This document shows, in pieces, positions 1 through 9,123 of a DNA stretch of 41,292 nucleotides. How positions within the stretch are numbered: the first letter of the stretch is position 1; each line of letters opens with the position of its first letter. Location: NCBI RefSeq assembly GCF_020515525.1, contig NZ_JAIYEP010000036.1, forward strand, positions 1 through 41,292, given 5' to 3'. This stretch comes from Rhodococcus yananensis (GTDB lineage Bacteria; Actinomycetota; Actinomycetes; Mycobacteriales; Mycobacteriaceae). The position numbers were made by a program, and so were the translations under genes. The notes beneath the pieces were generated by a model, which did no database searches, was not told where the DNA came from, and worked only from the letters and a program-made list of their open reading frames with translations.

Positions 1-18
1 TGGTAGCCGGTGCTACCA
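1..18. repeat. Short inverted repeat at window edge
   Basis: TGGTAGC and GCTACCA form 7-base arms around CGGT, 24 bases before the sulfotransferase start. It could be the end of an upstream terminator or an operator; the window edge cuts off the context. Confidence 0.3.
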
Positions 19-42
19 GAAGTGCGCACGGGGAGGAGAGAC

Positions 43-1191
43 ATGAGCGAGCGCACCACGATCGGCAGCGCCGAATCGCTACACGAATCCGCGACCCGCC
101 TGACCGGGCTGAGCGACTTCGGAACCGACGACTACCGGGAGGCCCTCGACGTCCTGCTCGAGTCGTATGCGCGCGACGAACGGCTCACCCCGCTCGGCAG
201 CAAGATGTCGCGGGTGTTCCTGCGCGGCGCGCTCGTCGCACGCCTGTTGTCGGAGGCCGCGTGGAAGCAACACCCCGAGCACGCGGACGTCGCGATCACC
301 CGGCCCGTCTTCGTCACCGGGCTGCCCCGCACCGGCACCACCGCACTGCACCGCCTCCTCACCGCCGACCCTGCCCACCAGGGACTCGAGATGTGGCTGA
401 CGGAGATGCCGCAGCCCCGGCCACCCCGCGACACCTGGGCCGGCAACCCGGTGTTCGCGGGCATCGAGGCCGGATTCGCACAGCACCACGTGGAACACCC
501 CGAGTTCATGGGGGTGCACTACATGTCGGCCGGCGAGGTCGAGGAGTGCTGGCAGTTGCTCCGCCAATCGTTCCTGTCGGTGTCCTACGAGTGCCTCGCG
601 CACCTGCCCACGTACTCCGGCTGGCTCGACACCCGCGACTGGACCGGCGCGTACACCCGGCACAAACGCAACCTCCAGCTCATCGGGCTGCCCGATGCCG
701 ACAAACGCTGGGTGCTCAAGAACCCCAGCCACCTGTTCGCGCTCGACGAACTGCTGACCGTCTACCCCGACGCGCTGGTCGTCGTCACCCACCGCGATCC
801 CCGCACCGTCGTGCCGTCGGTGTGCAGCCTGGCGGCGCAGGCCACCGACGGCTGGTCGCGGACCTTCGTCGGCGACACCATCGGCCGGAGTCAACTGGAC
901 CTGTGGGCCCGCGGTTTCGACCGTTTCACACAGGCACGCGCGAAGCACGACCCGGCACAGTTCGTCGATGTCGACTACCGCGATTTCGTCGCCGACCCGA
1001 TCGGCACGGTCGGGTCCCTGTACGACCGGCTGGGCGCACCGTTGACCGCGGAGGCCGAGTCGGCGATGGCCGCATTGCAGGAGGACAGCCGCAGCGGACG
1101 GCGCCGACCCGAGCACCGCTACAGCCTCGAGGAGTTCGGGTTGCGGGCCGAGGAGGTCGACGAACGGTTCGCCGGTTACGCCTATCGGTGA
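43..1191 (+). CDS. Sulfotransferase family protein
   Basis: A 382-residue protein of the Sulfotransfer_3 type, which transfers sulfate from PAPS to a hydroxyl or amine acceptor. The 5'-phosphosulfate loop TGLPRTGTT is at about residues 92-100, and the 3'-phosphate-binding region includes THRDPR at about 249-254. No signal peptide or membrane segment is seen, so it is probably cytosolic. The ATG at 43 is chosen because GGGAGGAG lies 5-12 bases upstream; an in-frame GTG at 10 lacks such a site. The acceptor cannot be told from sequence; actinobacterial relatives act on lipids, sugars or xenobiotics. Its last 10 bases overlap the end of the convergent phosphatase gene. Confidence 0.85.
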   Translation: MSERTTIGSAESLHESATRLTGLSDFGTDDYREALDVLLESYARDERLTPLGSKMSRVFLRGALVARLLSEAAWKQHPEHADVAITRPVFVTGLPRTGTTALHRLLTADPAHQGLEMWLTEMPQPRPPRDTWAGNPVFAGIEAGFAQHHVEHPEFMGVHYMSAGEVEECWQLLRQSFLSVSYECLAHLPTYSGWLDTRDWTGAYTRHKRNLQLIGLPDADKRWVLKNPSHLFALDELLTVYPDALVVVTHRDPRTVVPSVCSLAAQATDGWSRTFVGDTIGRSQLDLWARGFDRFTQARAKHDPAQFVDVDYRDFVADPIGTVGSLYDRLGAPLTAEAESAMAALQEDSRSGRRRPEHRYSLEEFGLRAEEVDERFAGYAYR

Positions 1192-1742
1192 ACGACCTCC
1201 GGCACCGGAGCACACCGGTCCCGGCCGACCCCGGTGAGGACGTCGAGCAGCGGGAGCAGCGCAGCCGCGATCCGGTCGCCGGTCTCGACGAACGCCCGCT
1301 CCGACAGGCCCACCGGATCCGGGATCGGCGGTGTGCCGGCGCCCCCCGACGGCGCACGGTAGGCGTCGAGCCGCGCGATCGTGTCGGCGCCGGTGACCGT
1401 CACGATGCGGTGGGCCTCGGTCAGGGTGAACGCCTTGACCGCGGTACCCGCCGCGAGTGCGGCGGCACGGTCGCGTTGTTCCTCCGTCATCGTGAGCACC
1501 AGGTCGGCGCGACCGACGATGTCGGCGGTCAACCGCCGCGCCCGGAATCCGTCGCTGCACGCGCCGAGCCCGTCGATGACGGCGGCCGCGCGGGGTTCGA
1601 CCGGGTACCCGACGAGCGCACGGGTGCCGGCGCTCTCGGCAGTGAGTTCTCCGAGTCCGTGTTCCGTCGCGTACGCGACGGTGAGCCGTTCGGCGACCAC
1701 CGATCGGCACACGTTGCCGGTGCAGACGAAAAGAATGTGCAC
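1182..1742 (-). CDS. Low-molecular-weight protein tyrosine phosphatase
   Basis: A 186-residue protein beginning VHILFVCTGNVCRS, the signature P-loop of LMW tyrosine phosphatases, with nucleophile Cys7 and Arg13 (CX5R). The later IPDP near residue 150 supplies the expected Asp-Pro general-acid region. It hydrolyses phosphotyrosine, or arginine phosphate in some relatives; the substrate here is unknown. No tyrosine kinase gene lies nearby. The GTG at 1742 is chosen because it puts the P-loop right at the N-terminus as in the family, and because TACAGT ends 6 bases upstream, as expected for a leaderless transcript. An upstream ATG at 1796 would add 18 unusual basic residues. Confidence 0.85.
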   Translation of the reverse strand: MHILFVCTGNVCRSVVAERLTVAYATEHGLGELTAESAGTRALVGYPVEPRAAAVIDGLGACSDGFRARRLTADIVGRADLVLTMTEEQRDRAAALAAGTAVKAFTLTEAHRIVTVTGADTIARLDAYRAPSGGAGTPPIPDPVGLSERAFVETGDRIAAALLPLLDVLTGVGRDRCAPVPEVVHR

Positions 1743-1750
1743 GCGTGCAC
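1737..1750. promoter_or_regulatory. Perfect 14-bp palindrome at phosphatase start
   Basis: GTGCACGCGTGCAC reads the same on both strands and covers the GTG start (1740-1742) plus part of the putative -10 box. This is where a dimeric repressor could block a leaderless transcript. Function is inferred. Confidence 0.4.
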
Positions 1751-1754
1751 TGTA
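1749..1754 (-). promoter_or_regulatory. -10 box, leaderless phosphatase start
   Basis: TACAGT on the minus strand is followed by six bases (GCACGC) and then GTG. In actinobacteria a TANNNT hexamer 6-7 bases before a start codon usually means transcription begins at the start codon itself. Confidence 0.5.
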
Positions 1755-1919
1755 ATCGGTGACGAATCGCGTCTTCCGGCGCCGAAAACCCGTCACCCCA
1801 CGTGAACTCGCAGTTCACCGGGTCGTTGTTCCGGGTTCACCCCGACCGCGGTCAGCGGGTTAGCATCACCTTCCACATGGAGGCGGCGACAACGCCCACG
1901 AACCGGAGGTCTGCACCGA

Positions 1920-2915
1920 ATGTCACGTCGAAGACGAATCGGCGCGTTGTGCGCCGCCGTGGTCGCCGCGTGCGCTCTCGCATCGTGCAGCAGCGGCTCG
2001 GAACCGGACCCTTCCGGTCGGGATTCCGCGGCGGCCACGACACGCACGGTGGCGACACCCATGGGTGAGGTGACGATCCCCGAAGATCCGGAACGCGTCG
2101 TCGTGCTCAACTACGCCCTCGCCGGCTACCTCTACCATCTCGACGTGCCCGTCGTCGGTGTCACCCCCGAGGACGCCGACGGAACGGGCACGTTCTCCGA
2201 GTTCTGGGTGGACGACGCGGAGGCGGCCGGCACCGAGTTCCTGCCGTGGTCCGTCGACGGCTTCGACGTCGAGGCCATCGCCGCGACGGACCCGGATCTG
2301 ATCGTCGCCGGCGGCGTCGGCTTCCCGTACCTGCAGGCGGCCGAGGCATACGATGCGCTGTCGACGATCGCTCCGACGGTACTGGTCGACAAGCAGTTCC
2401 AGACGTGGCAGGAGCAGTTCGGGTTCCTCGCGAACGACGTGTTCGACGAGCCCGACGTCCTCGCGCAGCTGACGAAGGAGTACGAGGAGCGTCGAGCAGA
2501 GGTGATCGCGGCGATCACCCCGCCGCCCAGCCCGGTCTCGTACGTCACCATCACCACGGATGGCACCCCCTACGTGCTGATCGAGGACATGGGTCTGCCC
2601 GCCGACCTCGCCGAGTTCGGTTTCGAGCCGGCACCGGTGTTCGCCGGGAGCGGTGCCGAACCGTACACGACCGGCGGCGACATGTTCGAGGTGTCGCTCG
2701 AGACCATCGGCCGGGTCGTCACGACTCCGACGGTGTTCGTCACCGGCTTCAACGGCCCCGGCCCCACCGTCGCGGAACTGCGGGAGATCCCGGTGTACGC
2801 GAATCTTCCGGCGTTCGCGGGCGGACACGCCTACGACATGCCGTACTGGGCGATCCGCGCCGACTACGACGAAGCCCTCGCGTTCCTCGACCACCTCGAG
2901 GAGCAGTTCGCCTGA
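1920..2915 (+). CDS. Iron-siderophore ABC transporter substrate-binding lipoprotein
   Basis: A 331-residue protein of the FecB/FhuD-like type III periplasmic-binding family. It should sit outside the membrane as a lipoprotein and hand ferric siderophore to an ABC permease. The N-terminus has basic residues SRRRR, a hydrophobic stretch and a lipobox ALASC with lipidated Cys23. The body has the family core: a DPERVVVLNY strand near residue 58, an IAATDPDLIVAGG helix-strand near 114-127, and a C-terminal lobe. The start is ATG with GGAGGT nine bases upstream. No permease or ATPase gene adjoins it, so it must use a transporter encoded elsewhere. The siderophore is unknown. A vitamin B12 or other metal-chelate ligand is possible. 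Confidence 0.8.
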   Translation: MSRRRRIGALCAAVVAACALASCSSGSEPDPSGRDSAAATTRTVATPMGEVTIPEDPERVVVLNYALAGYLYHLDVPVVGVTPEDADGTGTFSEFWVDDAEAAGTEFLPWSVDGFDVEAIAATDPDLIVAGGVGFPYLQAAEAYDALSTIAPTVLVDKQFQTWQEQFGFLANDVFDEPDVLAQLTKEYEERRAEVIAAITPPPSPVSYVTITTDGTPYVLIEDMGLPADLAEFGFEPAPVFAGSGAEPYTTGGDMFEVSLETIGRVVTTPTVFVTGFNGPGPTVAELREIPVYANLPAFAGGHAYDMPYWAIRADYDEALAFLDHLEEQFA

Positions 2916-2944
2916 TGCGTGTGCGGGCATGGGATGATCGACCC

Positions 2945-3481
2945 ATGCCCGCACCACTTCCGCTCGACCCCATCGCAGAAGCCCACCGCCAGTGGACCGC
3001 CCACGGATGGGGCGACGTCGCCGACGGTATGGCGGCGGTGACCTCGGTGATGCGGGCCCAGCAGATCATGATCGCGCGGGTCGAGGAGGTCCTCAAACCG
3101 TTCGGTCTGACGTTCGCCCGATACGAACTGCTCACCCTGCTGCATTTCACCCGGTCCGGTGCTCTGCCCATGGCGAAGGCCAGTGCGCGGCTGCAGGTGC
3201 ATCCGACGAGCGTCACCAACGCCGTCGACCGGCTCGAGGCAGCCGGGTTGGTGCGTCGGATGCCGCATCCCAGCGACCGGCGCGCCACACTGATCGAGTT
3301 GACCGACGACGGCCGCACCCTGGCCGTCGAGGCCACCGAGAAGCTCAACGCGGAGGTGTTCGCCCGACCCGGCATCCGCGACGAGGACCTCGACGCACTG
3401 CTGCGCATCCTGTCCGGGATGCGTCACGATGCAGGAGATTTCGACACCGGTGGCGAGCCCACCCGGTGGCCGGGCTCCTGA
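2945..3481 (+). CDS. MarR family transcriptional regulator
   Basis: A 178-residue winged helix-turn-helix protein. Residues 50-130 hold the MarR fold, including ARLQVHPTSVTNAVDRLEAA (recognition helix) followed by the wing RRMPHPSDRRATLIELT, with the conserved DRR. It should bind DNA as a dimer and respond to a small ligand. It begins 29 bases after the lipoprotein gene, so it may be co-transcribed, but a TGGGAT/GATGAT -10-like stretch just before ATG suggests its own leaderless start. An alternative ATG at 2914 overlaps the lipoprotein stop and would add ten residues. The regulated genes cannot be told from sequence. Confidence 0.85.
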   Translation: MPAPLPLDPIAEAHRQWTAHGWGDVADGMAAVTSVMRAQQIMIARVEEVLKPFGLTFARYELLTLLHFTRSGALPMAKASARLQVHPTSVTNAVDRLEAAGLVRRMPHPSDRRATLIELTDDGRTLAVEATEKLNAEVFARPGIRDEDLDALLRILSGMRHDAGDFDTGGEPTRWPGS

Positions 3482-3534
3482 CCTTCCCTCGACGGTCCGG
3501 GTTCGCCGGACGCGCGCACGCACCGGGAGACACG

Positions 3535-3576
3535 AACTGTGCCCGCCCCCCGGGATCACCGGGGGCGGGCACAGTT
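3535..3576. terminator. Strong bidirectional terminator hairpin
   Basis: Sixteen perfectly paired bases (3535-3550 with 3561-3576) flank a 10-base loop. It lies between the convergent marR and echA8 genes. AACTG/CAGTT at the base gives short A/T runs in both directions. Confidence 0.85.
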
Positions 3577-3588
3577 GCAGACACGCAC

Positions 3589-4365
3589 TCAGGCGTGCTC
3601 GAACCCGGGCGCGCGCTTCTCGACGAACGCGGCCATTCCTTCCTTCTGGTCGGCCGTCGCGAACGTCGAATGGAACACTCGCCGCTCGAACTTCACGCCC
3701 TCGGCGAGGGTGGTCTCGAACGCGCGGTTCACCGATTCCTTCGCCATCATCGCGACGGGCAACGACATCGACGCGATGGTCGTGGCAGCGTCGAGCGCGA
3801 CGTCGAACAGGTCGGCGGCAGGCACGATCCGCGACACCAGGCCCGCCCGCTCGGCTTCCTCGGCGTCCATGTTGCGTCCGGTGAGGATCATGTCCATCGC
3901 CTTGGCCTTGCCCACGGCACGCGTGAGTCGCTGCGAGCCGCCGATTCCGGGGATCACCCCCAGTTTGATCTCGGGTTGCCCGAATCTGGCGGTGTCGGAC
4001 GCGATGATGAAATCGCACAGCATCGCGAGTTCGCATCCGCCACCGAGTGCGTAACCGGACACCGCCGCGACGATCGGGGTGCGTACCGACGACAGCCGAT
4101 CCCATTGGGAGAACAGGTCTTCCGCGTAGACCTCGGCGAACGTCTTCGGAGCCATCTCCTTGATGTCCGCGCCGGCCGCGAACGCCTTCTCCGATCCGGT
4201 GAGCAGGATCGCTCCGATCGCGGTGTCGGCGTCGAATTCCTCGACCGCCGCGACGACTTCCTGCATCAACCGACTGTTGAGGGCGTTGAGCGCCTTCGGC
4301 CGGTTCAGGGTGATGATGCCCACCCGATCCTTGCGGTCGACCAGGATCGTCTCGAATTCACTCAC
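3589..4365 (-). CDS. echA8: Enoyl-CoA hydratase (EchA8 type)
   Basis: A 258-residue crotonase that adds water to 2-enoyl-CoA. In this operon it would convert methacrylyl-CoA to 3-hydroxyisobutyryl-CoA, though EchA8 relatives are broad. The protein has the family oxyanion regions AAGADIKEM (CoA/oxyanion) and [10 protein letters not shown], with the first catalytic Glu in GCEL, then [13 protein letters not shown] with the second catalytic Glu. The C-terminus KRAPGFEH is typical of EchA8. The start GTG (VSEFETI) overlaps the mmsB stop as GTGA, so translation is coupled. It is the last gene of the valine operon and ends just before the 16-bp-stem terminator. Function by family: high; exact substrate: inferred from context. 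Confidence 0.9.
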   Translation of the reverse strand: MSEFETILVDRKDRVGIITLNRPKALNALNSRLMQEVVAAVEEFDADTAIGAILLTGSEKAFAAGADIKEMAPKTFAEVYAEDLFSQWDRLSSVRTPIVAAVSGYALGGGCELAMLCDFIIASDTARFGQPEIKLGVIPGIGGSQRLTRAVGKAKAMDMILTGRNMDAEEAERAGLVSRIVPAADLFDVALDAATTIASMSLPVAMMAKESVNRAFETTLAEGVKFERRVFHSTFATADQKEGMAAFVEKRAPGFEHA

Positions 4366-5270
4366 TTGCTGTCCTTCTCGGTGGATCGGGTACGGATGTC
4401 GTTGATGATCGCGGAGAAGTCGAGTCCTCCGCCCCCGGCCTCGTTGAACCGGTGGTACAGCTCCGCGGCACGCAGCCCGAGTTCGGCGTCGACACCGTTC
4501 CCGCGTACCGCGTTCGAGGCGAGCCCGAGGTCCTTGTCCATGAGCGCGACCGCGAATCCCGGCTGGTAGTCGTTGTTCGCCGGTGTCGTGGGCACCGGGC
4601 CGGGCACCGGGCAGTTGCTGGTCAGCGCCCAGCACTGCCCCGATGCGTTGGAGGCGACATCGAACAGCGCCTGATTGGTCAGCCCGAGCTTCTCGCCGAG
4701 CACGAACGCCTCACTGATCGCGATCATCGAGACACCGAGGATCATGTTGTTGCAGATCTTCGCCGCCTGACCGTTGCCGGAACCGCCGCAGTGCACGACC
4801 TTGCGTCCCATGACCTCGAGCAGCGGCGTCGCCGACGCGAAATCGTCGTCGGATCCGCCGACCATGAACGCGAGGGTTCCGGCGGTCGCCCCAGCCACCC
4901 CACCGGACACGGGTGCGTCGATCGCCCGGTGCCCGGCGGCGTGTGCCCGGTCGGCGGCCTCGCGCGCGTCGGCGACGTCGATGGTGGAACTGTCGACGAA
5001 GAGCGTGTTCTGCTTCGCGACGGGCAGGATCTCGTCGTAGAGGTCGAGGACGAGCCTGCCGTTGGGCAGCATCGTGACGACGACGTCGGCATCGCCCACG
5101 GCGTCGACGGCGGACGCGACGACGGTCACGCCGTCCCGGCGTCCCTGTTCCTGGGCGGCGGGCACGGGATCGTAACCGGTCACCGAGTAGCCGGCCTTCA
5201 CCAGGTTCGCGGCCATGGGGCCGCCCATGTGGCCGAGACCGAGGAACGCAACGCCGGGCAGAGTACTCAT
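4362..5270 (-). CDS. mmsB: 3-hydroxyisobutyrate dehydrogenase
   Basis: A 302-residue beta-hydroxyacid dehydrogenase that oxidises 3-hydroxyisobutyrate to methylmalonate semialdehyde with NAD+. The nucleotide-binding motif [13 protein letters not shown] is at residues 9-21. The substrate-binding motif [16 protein letters not shown] follows. The catalytic Lys sits in [12 protein letters not shown], and KDLGLA lies in the C-terminal helical domain. The ATG at 5270 follows GAAGGAG by seven bases and shares one base with the upstream hydrolase stop (TGATG). Length and motifs match bacterial MmsB. The related tartronate-semialdehyde reductases are unlikely because every neighbour belongs to valine breakdown. 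Confidence 0.92.
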   Translation of the reverse strand: MSTLPGVAFLGLGHMGGPMAANLVKAGYSVTGYDPVPAAQEQGRRDGVTVVASAVDAVGDADVVVTMLPNGRLVLDLYDEILPVAKQNTLFVDSSTIDVADAREAADRAHAAGHRAIDAPVSGGVAGATAGTLAFMVGGSDDDFASATPLLEVMGRKVVHCGGSGNGQAAKICNNMILGVSMIAISEAFVLGEKLGLTNQALFDVASNASGQCWALTSNCPVPGPVPTTPANNDYQPGFAVALMDKDLGLASNAVRGNGVDAELGLRAAELYHRFNEAGGGGLDFSAIINDIRTRSTEKDSK

Positions 5271-6331
5271 CACACGTCTCCTTCGGGTGCGGCGAGCCCC
5301 AACTCGAGGTCGCCGAGTGGCTGGAAGTAGGCGTCGACATCGGCGGGGGTGACGTCGACGAGCGTGGGCGGGTTCCACGCCGGGGTGCGATCCTTGTCGA
5401 TCACCTGCGCGCGGATGCCCTCGACGAGATCATGGGAGGCGAGGGACGCCACGGACACACGGAACTCCTCGTTCAACACCTCCTCGAGGGTGTCGAGTTG
5501 CCGGGCGTGGCGCAGCGAACGCAGCGTGACCTTCACCGCGACCGGCGATTTGGCGGCGATCGTGTCGGCGGCCACGTGGGCCTCGTCGATGTCCGTCCCT
5601 CGCAGCGCCGCCACGATCTCCTCGACGGTGTCGGCGGCGTATGCGACGTCGATCCAGTGCTGCTGCGCGAGCAGCGGCGATTCGGGTGCGGGCCGCGAGT
5701 ACTCGGCGATCGCGTCGTCCACCGTGCCCGCGCCGAGCGCGGCGACGAACTTGTCGAGCAGTTCGGACGGCACGAAGTGGTCGGCGAAGCCCAGTGCGAT
5801 CGCGTCGCCGCCGGTCATCCGGCCCGCGGTGAGGGCGACGTGCGTGCCGAGTTCGCCGGGGGCCCGCGACAGCAGGTGGGTGCCTCCGACGTCGGGCACG
5901 AATCCGATCCCGACCTCCGGCATCGCGAGCGACGAGCGTTCGGTGACGACGCGGACGCTGCCGTGCGCCGAGATCCCGATGCCGCCGCCCATGACGATGC
6001 CGTCCATGATCGCGACGTACGGCTTCGGGTAGCGGCCGATCGCAGCGTTGAGGACGTACTCGTCGCGCCAGAAGTCCCGCGATCCGGTGCCGCCGGTCTT
6101 CGCGTCGTGGTGGATGGAGACGATGTCGCCGCCCGCGCACAATCCGCGTTCGCCCGCCCCGGTGACCAGGACGGCTCGGATCGCGTCGTCGGTGGACCAT
6201 TCGAGCAGCGCTTCGGCCATGGCCTGCACCATGGTGTGGTTGAGGGCGTTGATCGCCCTGGGCCGGTTCAGGGTGATCCGGCCCAGGCCGTCGTTCGCCT
6301 CGATGAGGATCTCGGGTTCGGCCCCGGTCAT
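5270..6331 (-). CDS. 3-hydroxyisobutyryl-CoA hydrolase
   Basis: A 353-residue crotonase-fold thioesterase (HIBCH type) that releases 3-hydroxyisobutyrate from its CoA ester, avoiding build-up of reactive methacrylyl-CoA. It is about 100 residues longer than the neighbouring hydratase, as expected for HIBCH. GLCAGGDIVSIH forms the oxyanion site. In MGGGIGISAHGS the first hydratase Glu is replaced by Gly, whereas the hydrolase Glu is kept in AMPEVGIGFVPDVGG. These features separate HIBCH from hydratases. ATG at 6331 overlaps the acyl-CoA dehydrogenase stop as ATGA. The start MTGAEPEILIE gives the expected N-terminus. Confidence 0.92.
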   Translation of the reverse strand: MTGAEPEILIEANDGLGRITLNRPRAINALNHTMVQAMAEALLEWSTDDAIRAVLVTGAGERGLCAGGDIVSIHHDAKTGGTGSRDFWRDEYVLNAAIGRYPKPYVAIMDGIVMGGGIGISAHGSVRVVTERSSLAMPEVGIGFVPDVGGTHLLSRAPGELGTHVALTAGRMTGGDAIALGFADHFVPSELLDKFVAALGAGTVDDAIAEYSRPAPESPLLAQQHWIDVAYAADTVEEIVAALRGTDIDEAHVAADTIAAKSPVAVKVTLRSLRHARQLDTLEEVLNEEFRVSVASLASHDLVEGIRAQVIDKDRTPAWNPPTLVDVTPADVDAYFQPLGDLELGLAAPEGDV

Positions 6332-7482
6332 GCTGCTCCTGTCTGCGCGTCGGCCACCACGCTGCGCGCGACGACCACCCGCATGATCTCGTTGGTTCCC
6401 TCGAGGATCTGGTGCACACGAAGGTCGCGCACGATCTTCTCGATCCCGTACTCCGCAAGGTAGCCGTAACCACCGTGCAACTGCAGCGCTTCGTTGGCGG
6501 CAGAGAACCCGGCGTCGGTGGCGAACCGCTTGGCCATCGCGCAGAGTTCGACGACGTCGTCGGCGTGACGGTCGAGGGCGTCGGCGGCCCGCCACAGCAG
6601 GGTGCGGGCCGCTTCGAGTTCGGTGCGCATGTCCGCGAGCCGGAACTGCAGCGCCGGGGAGTCGAGGAGGCGCTCGCCGAACGCCTTGCGTTCGGCGAGA
6701 TAGGTGACGGTGCGGTCGAGTGCGGTCTGACCGCCGCCGACCGAGCACGCCGCGATGTTCAAGCGCCCGCCGTTGAGTCCGTGCATCGCGATCCTGAACC
6801 CGCCGCCCTCCCCGCCGAGCATGTTCTCGGCGGGAACGCGGGCGTCCTCGAAGATCACCTGGCGGGTGGGTTGCGCGTTCCACCCCATCTTCGTCTCGTT
6901 GGCGCCGAAGGACAGTCCGGGGGTGTCCTTCGGGACGATGAACGCGGAGATGCCGCGCGCGCCGGCATCACCGGTGCGGGCCATCACGACGTACACGTCG
7001 GATGTGCCGGCCCCCGAGATGAACTGTTTGACGCCGTTGAGCACGAACGTGTCGCCGTCGCGGACCGCCCGGGTGCCGAGCGCCGCCGCGTCGGAGCCGG
7101 CACCGGGCTCGGTGAGGCAGTAGCTGCCGAGGTGCTCCATCGAGCACAGTCGCGGCAACCACCGTCGTCGCTGTTCGTCGTCGCCGTACTCGTCGATCAT
7201 CCACGCGACCATGTTGTGGATGGAGATGTAGGCGGCGATCGACGGGCAGCCCTTGGCGAGTTCCTCGAAGATCCGGACGGAATCGAGCCGGCGCAGGCCC
7301 GATCCGCCGACGTCCTCGCGGACGTAGATGCCGCCCATGCCGAGTGCTGCGGCCTTGCGCAGCACGTCGACCGGGAAGTGCTTCTCCCGGTCCCAGTCGA
7401 CCGCGTTCGGGGCCAGGTACTCGGTGGCGAAGTCGCGGGCGGTCTCGCGGATCGCCCGATCGTCGTCGGTGAGAGTGAACAT
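6328..7482 (-). CDS. Acyl-CoA dehydrogenase (probable isobutyryl-CoA dehydrogenase)
   Basis: A 384-residue FAD enzyme that oxidises an acyl-CoA to its 2-enoyl-CoA, passing electrons to ETF. Signature motifs are YCLTEPGAGSDAAAL (FAD and substrate binding), the middle-domain FISGAGTSDVYVVMART, and the C-terminal LHGGYGYLAEYGIEK. The catalytic Glu is expected in ILEGTNEIMR, at the position used by short-chain and isobutyryl dehydrogenases. Isobutyryl-CoA is inferred as substrate because mmsA lies 35 bases upstream and the hydrolase overlaps downstream. A general short/branched-chain enzyme that also takes 2-methylbutyryl-CoA is possible. Confidence 0.9.
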   Translation of the reverse strand: MFTLTDDDRAIRETARDFATEYLAPNAVDWDREKHFPVDVLRKAAALGMGGIYVREDVGGSGLRRLDSVRIFEELAKGCPSIAAYISIHNMVAWMIDEYGDDEQRRRWLPRLCSMEHLGSYCLTEPGAGSDAAALGTRAVRDGDTFVLNGVKQFISGAGTSDVYVVMARTGDAGARGISAFIVPKDTPGLSFGANETKMGWNAQPTRQVIFEDARVPAENMLGGEGGGFRIAMHGLNGGRLNIAACSVGGGQTALDRTVTYLAERKAFGERLLDSPALQFRLADMRTELEAARTLLWRAADALDRHADDVVELCAMAKRFATDAGFSAANEALQLHGGYGYLAEYGIEKIVRDLRVHQILEGTNEIMRVVVARSVVADAQTGAA

Positions 7483-7517
7483 GGTGGTCCTGTCTCGGTG
7501 TGCCGTGTCCAGGCCGC

Positions 7518-9050
7518 TCAGTCCATGGTCGGGATGACGAAATGGTCGGTGTCGCCGACGTGGGCGCCCTCGAGATCGCCTTCCTTGACGCCGGACGGCC
7601 ACCGCTGGGTGATGGTCTTGGTCTTGGTGTAGAAGCGGAAGGCGTCGGGGCCGTGCTGGTTGAGGTCGCCGAAGCCGGACGCCTTCCAGCCGCCGAAGGT
7701 GTAGTAGGCGATCGGCACCGGGATCGGGACGTTCACGCCGACCATGCCGACCTCGACGCGGCGGACGAAGTCGCGGGCGGTGTCGCCGTCGCGGGTGAAG
7801 ATCGCGACACCGTTGCCGTACTCGTGGTCGGTGGGCAGGCGCAGGGCGTGCTCGTAGTCGTCGGCGCGCACCACGGTGAGGACGGGCCCGAAGATCTCCT
7901 CGCGGTAGATCGACATGTCGGTGGTGACCTTGTCGAAGAGGGTGGGGCCGGTGAAGAAGCCGTTCTCGTGGCCGTCGAGGACGAATCCTCGGCCGTCGAC
8001 GACCAGGTCGGCGCCTTCCTCGACACCGGCGGCGATGTAGCCGTGGACGCGGTCGCGGGCGGCGGCCGTCACGAGCGGACCGAAGTCGGCCTTCTCGTCG
8101 GTGCCCGGTCCGACGCGCAGGTCGGCGATGCGTTCGGTGAGTTTGGCGACGAGCCGGTCGGCGGTGTCCCGGCCGACGGGCACGGCGACGGACAGCGCCA
8201 TGCAGCGTTCACCGGCGGCACCGAAGGCGGCACCGACGAGGGCGTCGACGGCCTGGTCGAGGTCGGCGTCGGGCATGATGATCGCGTGGTTCTTGGCGCC
8301 GCCGAAGCACTGGGCGCGCTTGCCGTTCTTCGCGGCGGTCTCGTAGATGTACTGGGCGATCGGGGTGGAGCCGACGAACCCGACGGCCTTGACGCGCGGG
8401 TCCTCGAGCAGCACGTCGACCGATTCCTTGTCGCCGTTGACGACGTTGAACACGCCTGCGGGGAGACCGGCCTCGAGGAACAGCTCGGCCAGGCGCAGCG
8501 GCACCGACGGGTCGCGTTCGGAGGGTTTGAGGACGAAGGCGTTGCCGCTGGCCAGGGCCGGTCCGGCCTTCCACAGCGGGATCATCGCGGGGAAGTTGAA
8601 AGGGGTGATCCCGGCGACGACACCGAGCGGCTGCCGCATCGAGTAGACGTCGATGCCGGTGCCGGCGGAGTCGGTGAACTCGCCCTTGAGCAGGTGCGGG
8701 GCACCGAGGCAGACCTCGATGACCTCGAGTCCGCGCTGGACGTCGCCACGTGCGTCGGGGATGGTCTTGCCGTGTTCGCTCGACAGCAGCGCGGCGAGTT
8801 CGTCGATGTTGTCCTGCGCGAGCTGGACGAACCGCATGAGCACCCGGACGCGTTTCTGCGGGTTCCACGAGGCCCACACCTTCTGCGCTTCCTCGGCGTT
8901 CGCGATGGCCGCTTCGACCTCGGCCCGGGTGGCGAGCGGGACGCGCGCCTGGACTTCGCCGGTGCTGGGTTCGAAGACGTCGGCGAATCGTCCGGACGTC
9001 CCGGCGACGTGTGTGCCTCCGATGAAGTGGGTCAGTTCACGAATGCTCAT
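7518..9050 (-). CDS. mmsA: Methylmalonate-semialdehyde dehydrogenase (CoA-acylating)
   Basis: A 510-residue aldehyde dehydrogenase that converts methylmalonate semialdehyde plus CoA and NAD+ to propionyl-CoA and CO2. Family marks are GITPFNFPAMIPLWK in the cofactor domain, FVGSTPIAQYIYE, and the nucleophile in FGAAGERCMALS near residue 283. The catalytic Glu of ordinary aldehyde dehydrogenases is replaced in the stretch FGGAKNHAIIMPDAD, typical of MmsA. It is the first gene of the operon: the 5' leader is about 67 bases and a good promoter lies upstream. GAAGGAAC about six bases before ATG serves as ribosome site. Confidence 0.93.
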   Translation of the reverse strand: MSIRELTHFIGGTHVAGTSGRFADVFEPSTGEVQARVPLATRAEVEAAIANAEEAQKVWASWNPQKRVRVLMRFVQLAQDNIDELAALLSSEHGKTIPDARGDVQRGLEVIEVCLGAPHLLKGEFTDSAGTGIDVYSMRQPLGVVAGITPFNFPAMIPLWKAGPALASGNAFVLKPSERDPSVPLRLAELFLEAGLPAGVFNVVNGDKESVDVLLEDPRVKAVGFVGSTPIAQYIYETAAKNGKRAQCFGGAKNHAIIMPDADLDQAVDALVGAAFGAAGERCMALSVAVPVGRDTADRLVAKLTERIADLRVGPGTDEKADFGPLVTAAARDRVHGYIAAGVEEGADLVVDGRGFVLDGHENGFFTGPTLFDKVTTDMSIYREEIFGPVLTVVRADDYEHALRLPTDHEYGNGVAIFTRDGDTARDFVRRVEVGMVGVNVPIPVPIAYYTFGGWKASGFGDLNQHGPDAFRFYTKTKTITQRWPSGVKEGDLEGAHVGDTDHFVIPTMD

Positions 9051-9123
9051 GTTCGCGAGTTCCTTCGTTGATCGACGGTGGTCGGATTCGGGACGGTCGT
9101 GGACGCCCCGAATCTGTGCCCAT

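Noticed and set aside
1182-1191. Ten-base overlap of convergent sulfotransferase and phosphatase genes as a sign of a wrong stop
   Set aside because: Both stops are in well-supported frames; short convergent overlaps are ordinary in compact genomes.
79-1818. Long minus-strand frame of 579 codons opposite the sulfotransferase
   Set aside because: Arg/Gly-rich shadow translation typical of high-GC DNA; it covers two recognisable genes and has no domain.
1858-1876. TTAGCATCACCTTCCAC as an IdeR iron box upstream of the siderophore-binding protein
   Set aside because: Only the left half matches TTAGG-type consensus; no second arm.
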